A stretch of DNA of 64,000 bases from Bin5 sp965208965 (GCA_965208965.1 OZ242384.1:2604001-2668000), one strand, 5' to 3'. Positions 25,730 to 35,334 are shown, counted from the stretch's first letter. Notes: generated by a model from the letters alone, not told the origin. Translations and numbers: made by a program.

Positions 25730-26818
25730 ATGGACTCTCTCCGCATCCTCATGATCGGCGCCGGCGCCATCGGTTGTTTTGTCGGTGGCAAGCTGGCCTC
25801 TGCCGGGCACGCTGTGACACTGGTCGGTCGCGCCCGCACTGCCGCGGCTCTCCAGACTCGCGGACTGGAGCTGTACGCCGCCGATGGCGCACTGGAGTTG
25901 GTCTCCTCGGTCAACGCGGTTGCATCCGTCCCGGAGGCCTTTCCTGACACCTATGACATCGCCATCCTCGCCGTCAAGAGCTATGACACGGCAACAGTGT
26001 TGGACCAAATGGCCCCATTGGAAGCGCTTCTTCCCCCGGCCATCCTCAGCCTCCAGAATGGCGTCGGCAATGAAGAACAGATCGCCGCCCGTTTTGGCCC
26101 GCAGCGGGTCCTCGCCGGAACAACCACCGCCCCTGTCGAGGTGAAAGAACCCGGCATCGTCCAGGTGACAAAGCCCAACTTTGCCATCGGACTGGCGGAC
26201 TTCTCCAGAGGCAGCCAGGACGCGGCAAGCAACTCTCTCTCCCATCTCCTCTTCTCTCTCTCCTCAAGCTTCTCCTCCGCCGGACTCCCCGCCCGGGTGT
26301 ACGACGACGCCCGCAGCATGAAATGGTCAAAACTGCTCATGAACATGATCGGCAACGCCACCAGCGCCATCCTCGCCGAACCGCCCGGTGTCACCTTCGC
26401 CGACCCCCGCATCGCCGACCTGGAGATCGACGCCCTGCGCGAGGCCCTGCGCGTCATGGCCGCCGCCGGCATCCGCCCTCTCAACGTCGAAAAGTACCCG
26501 CTTCGAACGCTCGCTCCCCTTCTGCGTTGGGGTCCCCGCCCGCTCCTGAGGACCGCTCTGCACCGGGTCGTCGGCGGGGCCAGGGGCGGCAAGATGCCTA
26601 GCCTTTTCCTGGATCTGGAACAGCGTAAGAGGGGAAGCGAAGTCGCCTGGTACAACGGCGCCATCGTACGCAAGGGTGTCGAAGTCGGCGTCGCAACGCC
26701 GGTCAACCGCTTGCTGACCGAAACTGTCCGGCAGTTGGCGGCCGAACCGCAATTGCGGGCTGATTGGAGAGGAAACTTCGGGCAGCTCGCTGCCGCGGCC
26801 GCAGAAGAGGCCGGCTAG
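25730..26818 (+). CDS. PanE/ApbA-like 2-oxoacid (ketopantoate-type) reductase
   Basis: This 362-residue protein has an N-terminal NADP-binding motif MIGAGAIGCFVGGKLASAG and the family stretches LAVKSYDT, LSLQNGVGNEE and RVLAGTTTAPVEV. MKWSKLLMNMIGNATSA carries the catalytic Lys region, and the helical C-terminal half completes the ketopantoate reductase fold. It starts 4 bases after glpC, as last gene of the dha/glp operon, which does not fit a pantothenate role well. It could reduce another 2-oxoacid or be a GPDH-like enzyme. A Ser/Leu-rich stretch (about residues 165-183) is encoded by a CT-rich run that resembles the 91-bp repeat described elsewhere. Confidence 0.8.
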   Translation: MDSLRILMIGAGAIGCFVGGKLASAGHAVTLVGRARTAAALQTRGLELYAADGALELVSSVNAVASVPEAFPDTYDIAILAVKSYDTATVLDQMAPLEALLPPAILSLQNGVGNEEQIAARFGPQRVLAGTTTAPVEVKEPGIVQVTKPNFAIGLADFSRGSQDAASNSLSHLLFSLSSSFSSAGLPARVYDDARSMKWSKLLMNMIGNATSAILAEPPGVTFADPRIADLEIDALREALRVMAAAGIRPLNVEKYPLRTLAPLLRWGPRPLLRTALHRVVGGARGGKMPSLFLDLEQRKRGSEVAWYNGAIVRKGVEVGVATPVNRLLTETVRQLAAEPQLRADWRGNFGQLAAAAAEEAG

Positions 26819-27118
26819 TAGGCCGCAGCAGTCAGAAGGCGATCAGAGGCAGTTGGAGAGTTAAGCGGGGAATCGAGAGCCTGGGGCTCGTTGACATCTG
26901 TCAGAACAGCGGTTACCGGGTGCAAATTGCGGCTGATCCCCGCATTCATGCCAGGGACTTCCCAATGCCCTTTGGTGTTCTTCGCGACCCTTCGCGTGAC
27001 TTCGCGGATCAATTCGTTGTGTCTATCACAACATTCAAGCGAGAAGAATCCCCATCAGGCCTGCCGGCTTTCCGTTCTTGCTGAATTCTGAGCCGTCTTC
27101 CCAAAATGTCAACGGAGC
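26819..27118. other. Intergenic region between convergent genes
   Basis: 300 bases between the PanE-like gene and the convergent membrane-protein gene. No gene is supported. A CTTCGCG-rich stretch at about 26972-27010 has repeated TTCGCG(A/T)xxC units, resembling dispersed low-complexity repeats. No clear U-tailed terminator is seen on either strand. Confidence 0.4.
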
Positions 27119-28000
27119 CTACAGTCCTGGCCCGATCAACACGATCAGGACAAGTGCCAGTAGCGCAAACGCTGAATACTCCAGCACAAGCTTGCGGCTC
27201 AGATGGCCCTCATGCAGCGCGTGCCGGGCCAGCCCCACGAACAAGTAGAAAATCAACAGCAGAACCAGCCCACCGCTCGCGCCTGATAGCGGCCAGTAGT
27301 TCAATGCCCACGCCGCTTCACCCAGTACGATCGCAACCAGCGCCGCATACATGAGCACGACATTCACCCGGGGCATGATGTCCCGCAGCAGCTCAACCGC
27401 CAGCAGCGCCGACGTCGCCGCGATCAGAGTTCCCGAGAGCAGGCTGCGCGTTCTCGTCTGATATACCAGCAAAAAAAGGGCCAGCGCCGCGGTATAGGAG
27501 AGTACATTGAGCAGGATGCGTGCCTGCCGGTAACCCGCCGAGCCTTGATCAACCGAGGCGTAAAGGTTGAACAGAATGATGGCGATTAACCCGCCGCTGA
27601 GCAGCGCCGCGCCCGCCTGGAAGAGCGGCGTCCGGGCCTCGGGCGCCAGCAGGACCGCCAAAATGGACACGGCCGCGGGCAGCCCCCAGAACAGCCAGGT
27701 GTGCCCGCCCAACTCGGGTTCGCGGCCCGAAGAGTCCCCGGAATACAGCGGATGAGTGCGGATCGCCCGCTCCGTACCGCTTGCAGTGAGCAACGCAATA
27801 AAGACGGCGATCACGGTCGTCTCGCTGATCCGGATCGACATCGGCGAGCCCAGCGCGTTCAGTGTGAATACAACCGTCGGCAGCCGCAGGAAGAGACTGA
27901 TCGCAACCGTCGCTGCAACCGTCCACGCCAGCACGCTCACGCGCTGCACAAAAAGTCGGTTCGGGCCGTACCCAGCCACCGCCGGCGCAATTCGGTCCAT
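27119..28000 (-). CDS. Polytopic membrane protein (DUF5656-like)
   Basis: About 293 residues from the ATG at 28000; a TTG at 28123 would add 41 residues that read through a dispersed repeat and look non-native. The protein begins MDRIAPAVAGYGPNRLFVQRV and then has eight or so hydrophobic segments without charged catalytic motifs. It resembles Chloroflexota proteins grouped as DUF5656, an identification made from memory of that family and uncertain. It diverges from the CHAT gene at 28170. Confidence 0.6.
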   Translation of the reverse strand: MDRIAPAVAGYGPNRLFVQRVSVLAWTVAATVAISLFLRLPTVVFTLNALGSPMSIRISETTVIAVFIALLTASGTERAIRTHPLYSGDSSGREPELGGHTWLFWGLPAAVSILAVLLAPEARTPLFQAGAALLSGGLIAIILFNLYASVDQGSAGYRQARILLNVLSYTAALALFLLVYQTRTRSLLSGTLIAATSALLAVELLRDIMPRVNVVLMYAALVAIVLGEAAWALNYWPLSGASGGLVLLLIFYLFVGLARHALHEGHLSRKLVLEYSAFALLALVLIVLIGPGL

Positions 28001-28076
28001 CCCCGTCGCGGCCAAAGACGGACTGCCGCCCGCCGGTTGCCCCGTATTCTGTTCATCGCCGGCGCCGAACGCCGCA

Positions 28077-28120
28077 TACCCGTTCTCAGTTCCCAATTTT
28101 CGACTTCCAGTTTCCTGTTG
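28077..28120. repeat. Dispersed low-complexity repeat between divergent genes
   Basis: TTCTCAGTTCCCAATTTTCG (28081-28100) and the following ACTTCCAGTTTCCTG have the repetitive (T/A)TTCCxxTTT look of dispersed genomic repeats. The six-frame reading (GSRKLGTENG) is not protein-like. It lies at the 5' side of the membrane-protein gene and argues for the later start at 28000. Confidence 0.3.
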
Positions 28121-28169
28121 CAAAGGATGATGATACTATAAATCAAAAAGATATAACTGGAAACCGTAG

Positions 28170-29615
28170 TTGAGCGAATACGCAAATTTCGACATCACAA
28201 TAACCGGCGCAAAGGCGCCTTACGCTGTCCTGGCGTCCTATCGCGGCCTGAGTGGCGCCTCCACCTTCAGTCAGGATGCCCTCCACTCTGTCTGGGTGGA
28301 CTACCTCGCGCGGCTGGGTGACCCGTATCAGACACAAGGGGAAGAGTTGCTCGCCGAAATCGGCAGCAGGCTCTATTCCGAACTGGTCCGTGATCAGGTG
28401 CGTGACCTTTGGACCCAGGCCCGCGCCGACCTCGATGACGGAGGAAGACTGCGGCTCAGGCTCATCCTGCACCCGCCCGCAATCGCGGCACTGCCCTGGG
28501 AAACGCTCCACGACCCCCGCCGCAATCAGTCCTTTGCCGCCGACACCAGTATCTCGCTCGTCCGCACCCAGAATCTCGTCAGCTATGTTGCCCGCCCCAG
28601 GGCGCTGGAAGCGGCGCCTCCCCTCAAAATCCTTCTGGTGACGGTCGATTCGGAGATTCCGGGCCTCCCTGTGCAGCACCAGCTTGACGGGGATGATCCG
28701 GGCCGCGGGCTGGCAGCAAATGTTGAGACCGAACAGATCCGTTCGGCAATCCAAAAGCTCCCCTCCGCCCTCGTCAAGCTGGATCACCTGCACGGACGCG
28801 TTACGATCCAGCAGATCCAGGAACGGCTGGTCAGGACCAGGCCCGACATCCTGCACTTTGTCGGCCACGGCAATGAGGAATGCCTCCTGCTCTGGGCTGG
28901 TGACGCCCCTGCCCTCGTGTCCGCCGCAACCCTGCGCACCGTACTGCAGCAGGCGGAATCGGTGAAACTCGTCTTCCTCAACGCCTGCCTTGCCGGACAG
29001 GTCGACAGTACACGACCCTTCGCCGGCATCGCCCACCAGCTGCTTCAGAGTGGTCTGCCTGCCGTGATCGCAATGCGCTATGAAGTCATCGATCGCTCCG
29101 CCGTGCACTTTGCCGCCGGCGTCTACCAGGCCCTCGTAACCGGCCGGGGCCGCGGCCACATCGACGCCGCTGTCAGCATCGCCCGCAACAACATCTATAT
29201 CAACGAACCCGACCGCGTCGACTATGCAACGCCTATCCTCTGGCTCAATTCGGAGGACGGCTGCCTGCTGCCCTTCGACGATGCCCGGCAAGCCGAACCT
29301 GTCGCCTCTCCTCGCTCAATCTTCACCCGTTCACAGATGGGGAGTTCCGTGTTGCGTCTCGAGTTCAAGCTGGCGGAGAAGGAGGCATGGTACCGCTCCC
29401 TCCCCGAGACCATCTCCGACCCTCATCTGCCCTTCGAATATCAACGTCGTCGTCGCATCGTCGGTCTGCTGCTGAGGATATTGCAGCAGGCGGTAGAAGA
29501 GCGGGACCAGGGCCGGGACATCGACATCAGGTCTGTACAAAAACGCCTGTCTACATTCGAAGAGGAGAGGCGTCATATCCAGAATATCCTTGACCATTGC
29601 CTGGATCCTTCGTAA
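28170..29615 (+). CDS. CHAT domain-containing protein (caspase-like)
   Basis: This 481-residue protein starts with TTG at 28170. A CHAT (caspase/separase clan) protease domain fills about residues 130-370. The catalytic His is in DILHFVGHGNE (about residue 233) and the Cys in VFLNACLAGQ (about 273), both intact. ALPWETLHDP and GLPAVIAMRYEV are further CHAT signatures. The N-terminal ~70 residues resemble the beta-rich start common to bacterial stand-alone CHAT proteins. The C-terminal ~100 residues are charged and helical and carry the ~30-residue EEERRHIQNILDH end. The target is unknown. No gasdermin-like or other recognisable effector gene is adjacent. Confidence 0.85.
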   Translation: MSEYANFDITITGAKAPYAVLASYRGLSGASTFSQDALHSVWVDYLARLGDPYQTQGEELLAEIGSRLYSELVRDQVRDLWTQARADLDDGGRLRLRLILHPPAIAALPWETLHDPRRNQSFAADTSISLVRTQNLVSYVARPRALEAAPPLKILLVTVDSEIPGLPVQHQLDGDDPGRGLAANVETEQIRSAIQKLPSALVKLDHLHGRVTIQQIQERLVRTRPDILHFVGHGNEECLLLWAGDAPALVSAATLRTVLQQAESVKLVFLNACLAGQVDSTRPFAGIAHQLLQSGLPAVIAMRYEVIDRSAVHFAAGVYQALVTGRGRGHIDAAVSIARNNIYINEPDRVDYATPILWLNSEDGCLLPFDDARQAEPVASPRSIFTRSQMGSSVLRLEFKLAEKEAWYRSLPETISDPHLPFEYQRRRRIVGLLLRILQQAVEERDQGRDIDIRSVQKRLSTFEEERRHIQNILDHCLDPS

Positions 29616-29626
29616 GACATGATGCC

Positions 29627-32317
29627 GTGGCGCAGACCACCATCCGACTGCTCCATCTCGCACTCCTCTACACTATCCTCTGCTACCTGGGTGTAGAGAT
29701 CGCCCTGACACTCCGGGACCTTCGTGAACAAGACCCCCGCAGCCTGCCGGCGGCTGTGGACCCCCTCTCCCAATCCTCCCCGGCCGGCCAGATACCCTTT
29801 CTCGGTGTCACCGTCGAGCTTGAGCAGTACAATAACCCGCTCGACCGGCAACAAGCGCTGCATCGCCTGCGCGGCGCCGGCTTCGGCTGGGTACGCCAGC
29901 GTATCGACTGGAGCGCCGTCGAACCCCAACCTGGATCATTCCAGTGGGCGTGGACCGACCAGGTCCTGACCGAAATTGCCACCGCTGGAATGGTCCCGGT
30001 CATCGTGCTCGACGGCAGCCCCGCTTGGGCCAGGGACCCGAAAGACCGCCCTCCACAGGCTGTTGCGGACAATAACCTCCCCTGGCGTCTGGCGCCCCCC
30101 GCCGCGCCTGATACCTTCGCCCGTTTCTCCGCCGCCTTTGCCCGCCGCTACCGTGACACGGTCCGCTTCTATCAGATCTGGGACGAGCCCAACATCGCCC
30201 CCAACTGGGGAAATCGCCTGATCGATCCGGTCGGTTATGCCCGTCTACTGCGCGCGGCTTCAGTTGCTGTCCGCGAGGCCGACCCGGACGCGGTCATTCT
30301 GGCCGCTGCGCTCGCCCCCACCCAGGACCGCGGCCACACTGCCATCGACGAAGGCTTCTTCCTCCAGCGCCTTTACGCGGCCGGCGCCGCGCCCTACTTC
30401 GATGCAGTTCTTGTCCAGCCCTTCGGCTTCGGAACCGGGCCCGCTGACACCCGAAGCCGCGTCGACGCGCTCAACTTCCGTCGCGCCGCGTGGGTTAGGC
30501 GCGTGATTGTCGCCGCCGGTGACGCACAGACGCCCGTCTGGGCAGTCCGTTTTGGCTGGAACCGGCAACCGCAAGACCCTTGGAAGACCGTCCCAACGGC
30601 CGCTCAACTGCGCTTTTCAAAGGAGGCCATCCGCTATGCACGCACGCACTGGCCGTGGCTGGCTGCAATGGGATGGCCGGTAGATCGACCGGATGCACCC
30701 CCGTCGGATCCAATGTGGGGCTTTTCACTCATCACCCCTGACGGAAAAGATCACGCCCTGCTCTCCCTGTTTTCTGACGCCGCGCAGGCGCCAGCCGCAA
30801 CCGGACAGTCCGCAGCAAGGTACTGGCTACACCTGCGCTTCGCACTGCTCCTCCTGGCCTGTGGACTCCTCCTCTGGTGGGCAGTACGCACGCTCGGCGC
30901 CCTGCAACTGCCCCGCTGGCAGGCCGCCTACCGCGCCTGGCCGCTGACTGCCAAGCTCGCAATCTGGGCCCTTCTCCTCACCGTCTACTTCCTGGCCGTC
31001 TGGCCGCCCCTGATCCTCCTCTGCTGGCTTATCGCTGCGTTTCTCATCTCCGCCGAGCCGCAAACCGGACTGATGGTCGCGGCCGCCGCCCTGCCCTTCC
31101 ATTTTCAGCACAAAGAGCTGCGGCTCGTCGGCGCCGTCTGGGCAGTCCCCCCCGCTCAGGCCGCACTGCTGGCCGCGCTATTTGCCGCGCTTCCTGCCCT
31201 CTCGAAGCACTTCCTCTGCGCCAAACCTTGGCGCATCAGGTCTGCTCTCAAAGCCATCTACCCGGTTCGCCGTCCGCTATTCGCCGCCCGAAACGGGCAG
31301 TACGCCGATCTGCTCGTCGCGGCCTGGATCGTGATCAGCCTGCTCGCCGCTCGCAACGTCTGGCACTGGCCCGGCTATATTGAAGGACTGTGGGATCTTG
31401 TTGCGGTTCCTGCCCTGCTCTACACAGGCATCAGGCTGTTGGCCGCCGAGCCGCGTCAGCAGCGGGCAGTGCTGACTGCCCTCTTCGCCGGCGGCGTTTT
31501 CGCCGCGGCTGCCGGGGCAATCGACTGGCTGATCGGCGGCGGTGTCTCCGCCGACGGCGTGCGCCGCCTCATAGGGATCACCTTCTCACCCAATCAGACG
31601 GCCCTCTATCTGCTGCGCACACTCCTTATCGGCATCGGCCTCCTCGCAACCTGCGCGCGCAGTCGCTCCGCGCTGGCCGCGGGCTGTATTCTGGTAGCCG
31701 CGGCCCTGCTTCTTACAGCCAGCCGCGGCGCCCTGCTGGTCGGCCTCCCTGCCGGCCTTCTCGTTATCGCCGTGGCGTGTGCCGGGCAGGGTCGCTTCCG
31801 CTTGGGAGAGCGCAATGCCGTATGGCTGACTGTGGTGTTCGGCCTGGCGGCGGCGATTGGTCTGCTGTCACTCCTGCCTTACGGAGAGCGGCTCTTCAAC
31901 TTCGGGACCCTGCACGCGCGCTTCGCCATCTGGAGTGACGCCCTGGCGCTCTGGAGGCACTACCCGTTATTCGGCGTGGGGCCGGGTGGATTCTACTGGA
32001 ACTATCCCGCTTTCCTGCAGCCCTCGCCGGCGGCCGATCCCAACCTGCTGCACCCGCACTCCGTCTGGCTGGAATACGCAACCGGCTGGGGCGTCGTCGG
32101 CCTGGCATGGCTGGCCGCGCTTCTTGCCTGGTTGGTTGGTGCGCTGAGACGCACATGGCGCCAGCCCCGCGCATGGTACCGCATGGGCCTTCTGGCGGCC
32201 CTTTTTGCCGCCCTTGCTCACGCCCAGGCCGACGCATTCGCCGCCCTGCCCGAGTTGGCGGCATGGAATTTCACCGCGCTGGCGCTACTGGCAATGCCGC
32301 CTGGCGAGAACGAGTGA
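29627..32317 (+). CDS. Fusion of a glycosidase-like TIM barrel with an O-antigen ligase/polymerase-type membrane domain
   Basis: About 896 residues from a GTG at 29627; the TTG at 29597 would overlap the CHAT gene. One membrane segment comes first (LLHLALLYTILCYLGVEIAL), then a GH-A-like barrel to about residue 370. It has GFGWVRQRIDWSAVEPQPG, VPVIVLDGSPAWA and YQIWDEPNIAPNWG, whose Glu near 186 is in the place of the catalytic acid. From about residue 405 there are ten or more membrane segments of the Wzy/WaaL type: ITFSPNQTALYLLRTLLIGI, TASRGALLVGLPAGLL, LFGVGPGGFYWNYPAF and LHPHSVWLEYATGWGVVGL. It may act on lipid-linked glycans at the outer membrane face. Both domains are complete. Confidence 0.8.
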   Translation: MAQTTIRLLHLALLYTILCYLGVEIALTLRDLREQDPRSLPAAVDPLSQSSPAGQIPFLGVTVELEQYNNPLDRQQALHRLRGAGFGWVRQRIDWSAVEPQPGSFQWAWTDQVLTEIATAGMVPVIVLDGSPAWARDPKDRPPQAVADNNLPWRLAPPAAPDTFARFSAAFARRYRDTVRFYQIWDEPNIAPNWGNRLIDPVGYARLLRAASVAVREADPDAVILAAALAPTQDRGHTAIDEGFFLQRLYAAGAAPYFDAVLVQPFGFGTGPADTRSRVDALNFRRAAWVRRVIVAAGDAQTPVWAVRFGWNRQPQDPWKTVPTAAQLRFSKEAIRYARTHWPWLAAMGWPVDRPDAPPSDPMWGFSLITPDGKDHALLSLFSDAAQAPAATGQSAARYWLHLRFALLLLACGLLLWWAVRTLGALQLPRWQAAYRAWPLTAKLAIWALLLTVYFLAVWPPLILLCWLIAAFLISAEPQTGLMVAAAALPFHFQHKELRLVGAVWAVPPAQAALLAALFAALPALSKHFLCAKPWRIRSALKAIYPVRRPLFAARNGQYADLLVAAWIVISLLAARNVWHWPGYIEGLWDLVAVPALLYTGIRLLAAEPRQQRAVLTALFAGGVFAAAAGAIDWLIGGGVSADGVRRLIGITFSPNQTALYLLRTLLIGIGLLATCARSRSALAAGCILVAAALLLTASRGALLVGLPAGLLVIAVACAGQGRFRLGERNAVWLTVVFGLAAAIGLLSLLPYGERLFNFGTLHARFAIWSDALALWRHYPLFGVGPGGFYWNYPAFLQPSPAADPNLLHPHSVWLEYATGWGVVGLAWLAALLAWLVGALRRTWRQPRAWYRMGLLAALFAALAHAQADAFAALPELAAWNFTALALLAMPPGENE

Positions 32318-32440
32318 TCCCCTGCCTCGGCAATGATGGTTGCAATTCTCTGGCGCTGCCGTTACCATTTCGTCAAAGGGAAAGTTGCGCAACCCACAGC
32401 TGCCGCAGAACCGGTTCGACAGATTAAAGGAGGGTTCACA

Positions 32441-33283
32441 ATGGCACAGACGCAACTCACACCGCAACAGCTGGCCTTCTTCGATACCTTCGGCTATCTC
32501 TACTTTCCCGGGCTGCTGGCCGACTGCGCCGACAGGATCATCGCAGAATTCGAAGCGATCTGGGCCGCACACGGCGGCGGTCACCACGGGCAGGAACACG
32601 ATGGCGTGCAGCGCTCCTGCATCCTTCCCTTCCCCGACAAAAGCGAGTTCCTCAGTTCCCTTCTGGACGATCCGCGCATCCACGACATCGCCGCCGGCAT
32701 CTGCGGCGACGACTTCAACTACACCAGCGGCGACGGCAACTACTATGCTGGCGACACCCGCTGGCACTCCGATGGATTCAATGCCGATCGCGTTCTCAGC
32801 ATCAAGATCGCCTTCTACCTCGACCCGCTCACCCGCGACGGCGGCGCGCTGCGCATCATACCGGGCAGCCACCGTGCCGGTGATACCTTCGCCGATGCGA
32901 TTGAAAGGGACATTAAGGAGAGCGGGAAGGTCTGGGGGCTGGAAGGGACCGAAGTGCCGGCTCTGATCCTGGAAACCAAGCCCGGCGACATCGTCGTATT
33001 CAACCACAATCTCAAACATGCTGCCTTCGGTGGCTCCGAGCGCCGCCGAATGTATACAATGAACTTCTCTCGCCGCTATCCGGAGCACCGGCTCGCAGAG
33101 TTGCGCGAGGTACTAGGCCGTGAGGCCCGCTTCTGGATCGACCGCATCCACGGCGAAGCCATGATCGCCACGGCCGGCCCGGAGCGCATGGTCCATCTCG
33201 AGCAGGTCAGGGCCAATGATACCCACCTGGCAGAGCTGACGCGTGAGCTGAAGAAGACAATGAAGGAACCGGCGCGCGGCTGA
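32441..33283 (+). CDS. Phytanoyl-CoA dioxygenase (PhyH) family protein, copy 1
   Basis: 280 residues from the ATG at 32441, preceded by AAGGAGG. The Fe(II)/2-oxoglutarate oxygenase facial triad is visible: WHSDGF (His109, Asp111) and the distal His in NHNLKHAAFGG near residue 192, followed by the RRRMYTMNF stretch whose Arg binds 2-oxoglutarate. LTPQQLAFFDTFGYLYFPGLL is the family N-terminus. It stands alone on the plus strand facing the minus-strand cluster that contains two further relatives. The substrate is unknown. Confidence 0.9.
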   Translation: MAQTQLTPQQLAFFDTFGYLYFPGLLADCADRIIAEFEAIWAAHGGGHHGQEHDGVQRSCILPFPDKSEFLSSLLDDPRIHDIAAGICGDDFNYTSGDGNYYAGDTRWHSDGFNADRVLSIKIAFYLDPLTRDGGALRIIPGSHRAGDTFADAIERDIKESGKVWGLEGTEVPALILETKPGDIVVFNHNLKHAAFGGSERRRMYTMNFSRRYPEHRLAELREVLGREARFWIDRIHGEAMIATAGPERMVHLEQVRANDTHLAELTRELKKTMKEPARG

Positions 33284-33327
33284 AGACGCAAGCGCCAGCC
33301 GGCCGCCGCCCCAATCCAGTCCACCGC

Positions 33328-34401
33328 CTAAGCGGCAACCTGCACCTTTTCCCCCGTCTCCGCGCTCAGATAGATCGCATCCAGCAGCTTCATGAAGGTC
33401 AGCGCCTCCTCTGGCGACACGTCGGGCGGCTGCTCGCCGCGAATGGCCGCGGCAAAGTCACGGATCTCCCCGTCAAAGTCGCCGCTGCCGTGCTCCGCGT
33501 TTTCCTCCACAAAGTCGTCGCCCTCGTTGTAAATCGCGCCCAACAGGCGTCGCGTGCCCGATCGCGTCTGCCCCGAAGCCAGCCGCGTCGACTCGACTTC
33601 AACCGTCCCAACCGTGCCCAGGACGCGTAGACCCAGGTCCCACGCCCGGTCCGCCCACGTGGCAATTACCGCAGACGTGTCCATCTGAATGGTGATGCCC
33701 CCGGCGCAGCCCACCAGAAAGCTCATGTAGTCCTCGGAATGGCGCTCCACCTTAAGCCGCGTCGGAAACGCGCTGTGGCTGATCGCGAAGGCCCATTGCG
33801 GCTCCGGACTGCCCAGCAGGTACCAGGCCTGGTCCAGGTAGTGGGAGCCGTGCTGCCCCAACGCGCCCCCCTTCAGGCCCCAGCGGTACAACCATTCCCG
33901 GCCGGCCGGCGGCTCATAGTCCAAGCCTCGCTCTCGATAGTGGTACTGGACGCGCGCGTGGTAGGGACGCCCAATCCTTCCGTCGGCGATGAGTGCCCGG
34001 CTCCTCTTGTTCTCCTCCTCGTGACGCATAAAGTAGGAGTAGACAAGCCTCTTTCCGCTGCTCGCCGCAGCCGCATTGATCTCTTCGACGTCCGCGGCGT
34101 TGCGGCCGTGCGGCTTCTGCACCAGCACATGCTTGCCGGCCTTCAACGCGTCAAGGACCATCGGCTTGCGTACGTCCGGCGCCGTGGCGACGCCCACCGC
34201 GTCAACCTCGTCATCGGCCAGCAGCTCCCGATAGTCTCCGTAGACCCGGGCGACGTCGTTATCTTGCGCCACCTTTCGCGCCAGGTCCTGGTTCAGATCG
34301 GCGACCGCCCAGGCCACCGTACTGCTGCCCGCGTGCGCGCCCTCAACCCACGCCCCACCGACCCGGCAGCCGACAACGCCGATCCTGATCTTGTTCGTCA
34401 T
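33328..34401 (-). CDS. Gfo/Idh/MocA family oxidoreductase
   Basis: About 357 residues from the ATG at 34401 (MTNKIRIGVVG); the longer frame to 34473 has no family support and overlaps the upstream gene. The NAD(P)-binding Rossmann motif is GVVGCRVGGAWVEGA. The EKP-like motif appears as GKHVLVQKPHGRNAADVEE with the catalytic Lys in QKP. QHGSHYLDQAWYLLG carries the GGGxxxDxGxHxxD-equivalent. Such enzymes oxidise or reduce sugars and inositols. It is the last gene of the run 39601 to 33328. Confidence 0.9.
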   Translation of the reverse strand: MTNKIRIGVVGCRVGGAWVEGAHAGSSTVAWAVADLNQDLARKVAQDNDVARVYGDYRELLADDEVDAVGVATAPDVRKPMVLDALKAGKHVLVQKPHGRNAADVEEINAAAASSGKRLVYSYFMRHEEENKRSRALIADGRIGRPYHARVQYHYRERGLDYEPPAGREWLYRWGLKGGALGQHGSHYLDQAWYLLGSPEPQWAFAISHSAFPTRLKVERHSEDYMSFLVGCAGGITIQMDTSAVIATWADRAWDLGLRVLGTVGTVEVESTRLASGQTRSGTRRLLGAIYNEGDDFVEENAEHGSGDFDGEIRDFAAAIRGEQPPDVSPEEALTFMKLLDAIYLSAETGEKVQVAA

Positions 34402-34405
34402 AGCC

Positions 34406-35218
34406 CTACCCGCGAGCCGGCTCTGCCATCTCCGCCCGCGCCTTGGCCGAAAGCGCCGGCAAATGGCTCTCATGCGCCATCACCTGCTCCAGGTGCCGCA
34501 TCCGTGAAGGCGAAGCGGTGCTGCGCATGACATCGGAGTGCATCTGGTCCTTCCAGAAGCGGGCGCCTCCTGCAACGAACTTCTCCAGCTCCTCAATCTC
34601 TACGGGCGTTTCGCAGTAGGCGCAGCAATTGATGGTAAACATTCGCCGGGCCGTGTCCCCGCCAAAAGAAGCGTGCATGAGATTGTGGTTGAAGGCCACA
34701 ACGTCTCCCGGTTGCGTTTCCAATGCCGCGTGAGGCACCATCTGCTGTGAGATCCCCCAGAGTTCGGAGGCCTCCCGCGCCTGCCTTGCCGACCAATCCT
34801 CCACGTCCACCCGGTGCGAGCCGGGGATAACGCGCAGACAGCCCGTATCAGCCGTCAATGGATCTAGATAAAAGGCCACCTTCAGGTACTCGCCAATGGT
34901 ATGGAAGCCGTCACTGTGCCAGCGCGTATCGCCGGTGTAAAAGTTTCCGTCACCGCCGAGATAGTTGAAATCGTCGCCCAGGATGCTACTGATCAGTCCG
35001 TCAATGCTGGGGTGATCAAGCAGCGTACAGAGCCTCTCTCTCTGATCGATAAAGGGCACAATGCAAGAACGCTGCGTTCCGTCATGCACCTGCCCGCTGG
35101 TCGCGAAGATCGATTCGAAATCCTCGGTAATCCAGTCGATCTCCTCCTTCATCAGGCCGGGAAAGTGGAGATAACCGAAAGTTTCAAAGAACTGAAGTTG
35201 CTGTTGGCTGAGTTTCAT
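34406..35218 (-). CDS. Phytanoyl-CoA dioxygenase (PhyH) family protein, copy 2
   Basis: 270 residues, ATG preceded by CAGGAGACG. The iron ligands are His101 and Asp103 in WHSDGF, with a distal His in NHNLMHASFGG, and RRMFTINCC follows. It is clearly related to copy 1 (shared GDDFNY, DGNFYTGDTRWHSDGF, YLDPLT, LRVIPGSHR). It lies between the LLM flavin enzyme and the Gfo/Idh gene, with only 4 bases to the latter. The upstream gap carries two copies of a 14-base direct repeat. Confidence 0.9.
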   Translation of the reverse strand: MKLSQQQLQFFETFGYLHFPGLMKEEIDWITEDFESIFATSGQVHDGTQRSCIVPFIDQRERLCTLLDHPSIDGLISSILGDDFNYLGGDGNFYTGDTRWHSDGFHTIGEYLKVAFYLDPLTADTGCLRVIPGSHRVDVEDWSARQAREASELWGISQQMVPHAALETQPGDVVAFNHNLMHASFGGDTARRMFTINCCAYCETPVEIEELEKFVAGGARFWKDQMHSDVMRSTASPSRMRHLEQVMAHESHLPALSAKARAEMAEPARG

Positions 35219-35334
35219 TAATTCGTCTCCTGAGAAGGGTGATTCTATCTTACGGGCTGCCGCCAGTTGCTGGAACTATACGCCATATGTCCAAGTTGGC
35301 GAACATCCTTATTTCTGTACCCACTAAGCCCTGG

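Noticed and set aside
28170..29615. CHAT protease as part of an antiviral defence system
   Set aside because: The catalytic residues are intact, but no gasdermin, TPR sensor, nuclease or other effector lies next to it. McrBC is over 10 kb away. No support for a defence role.
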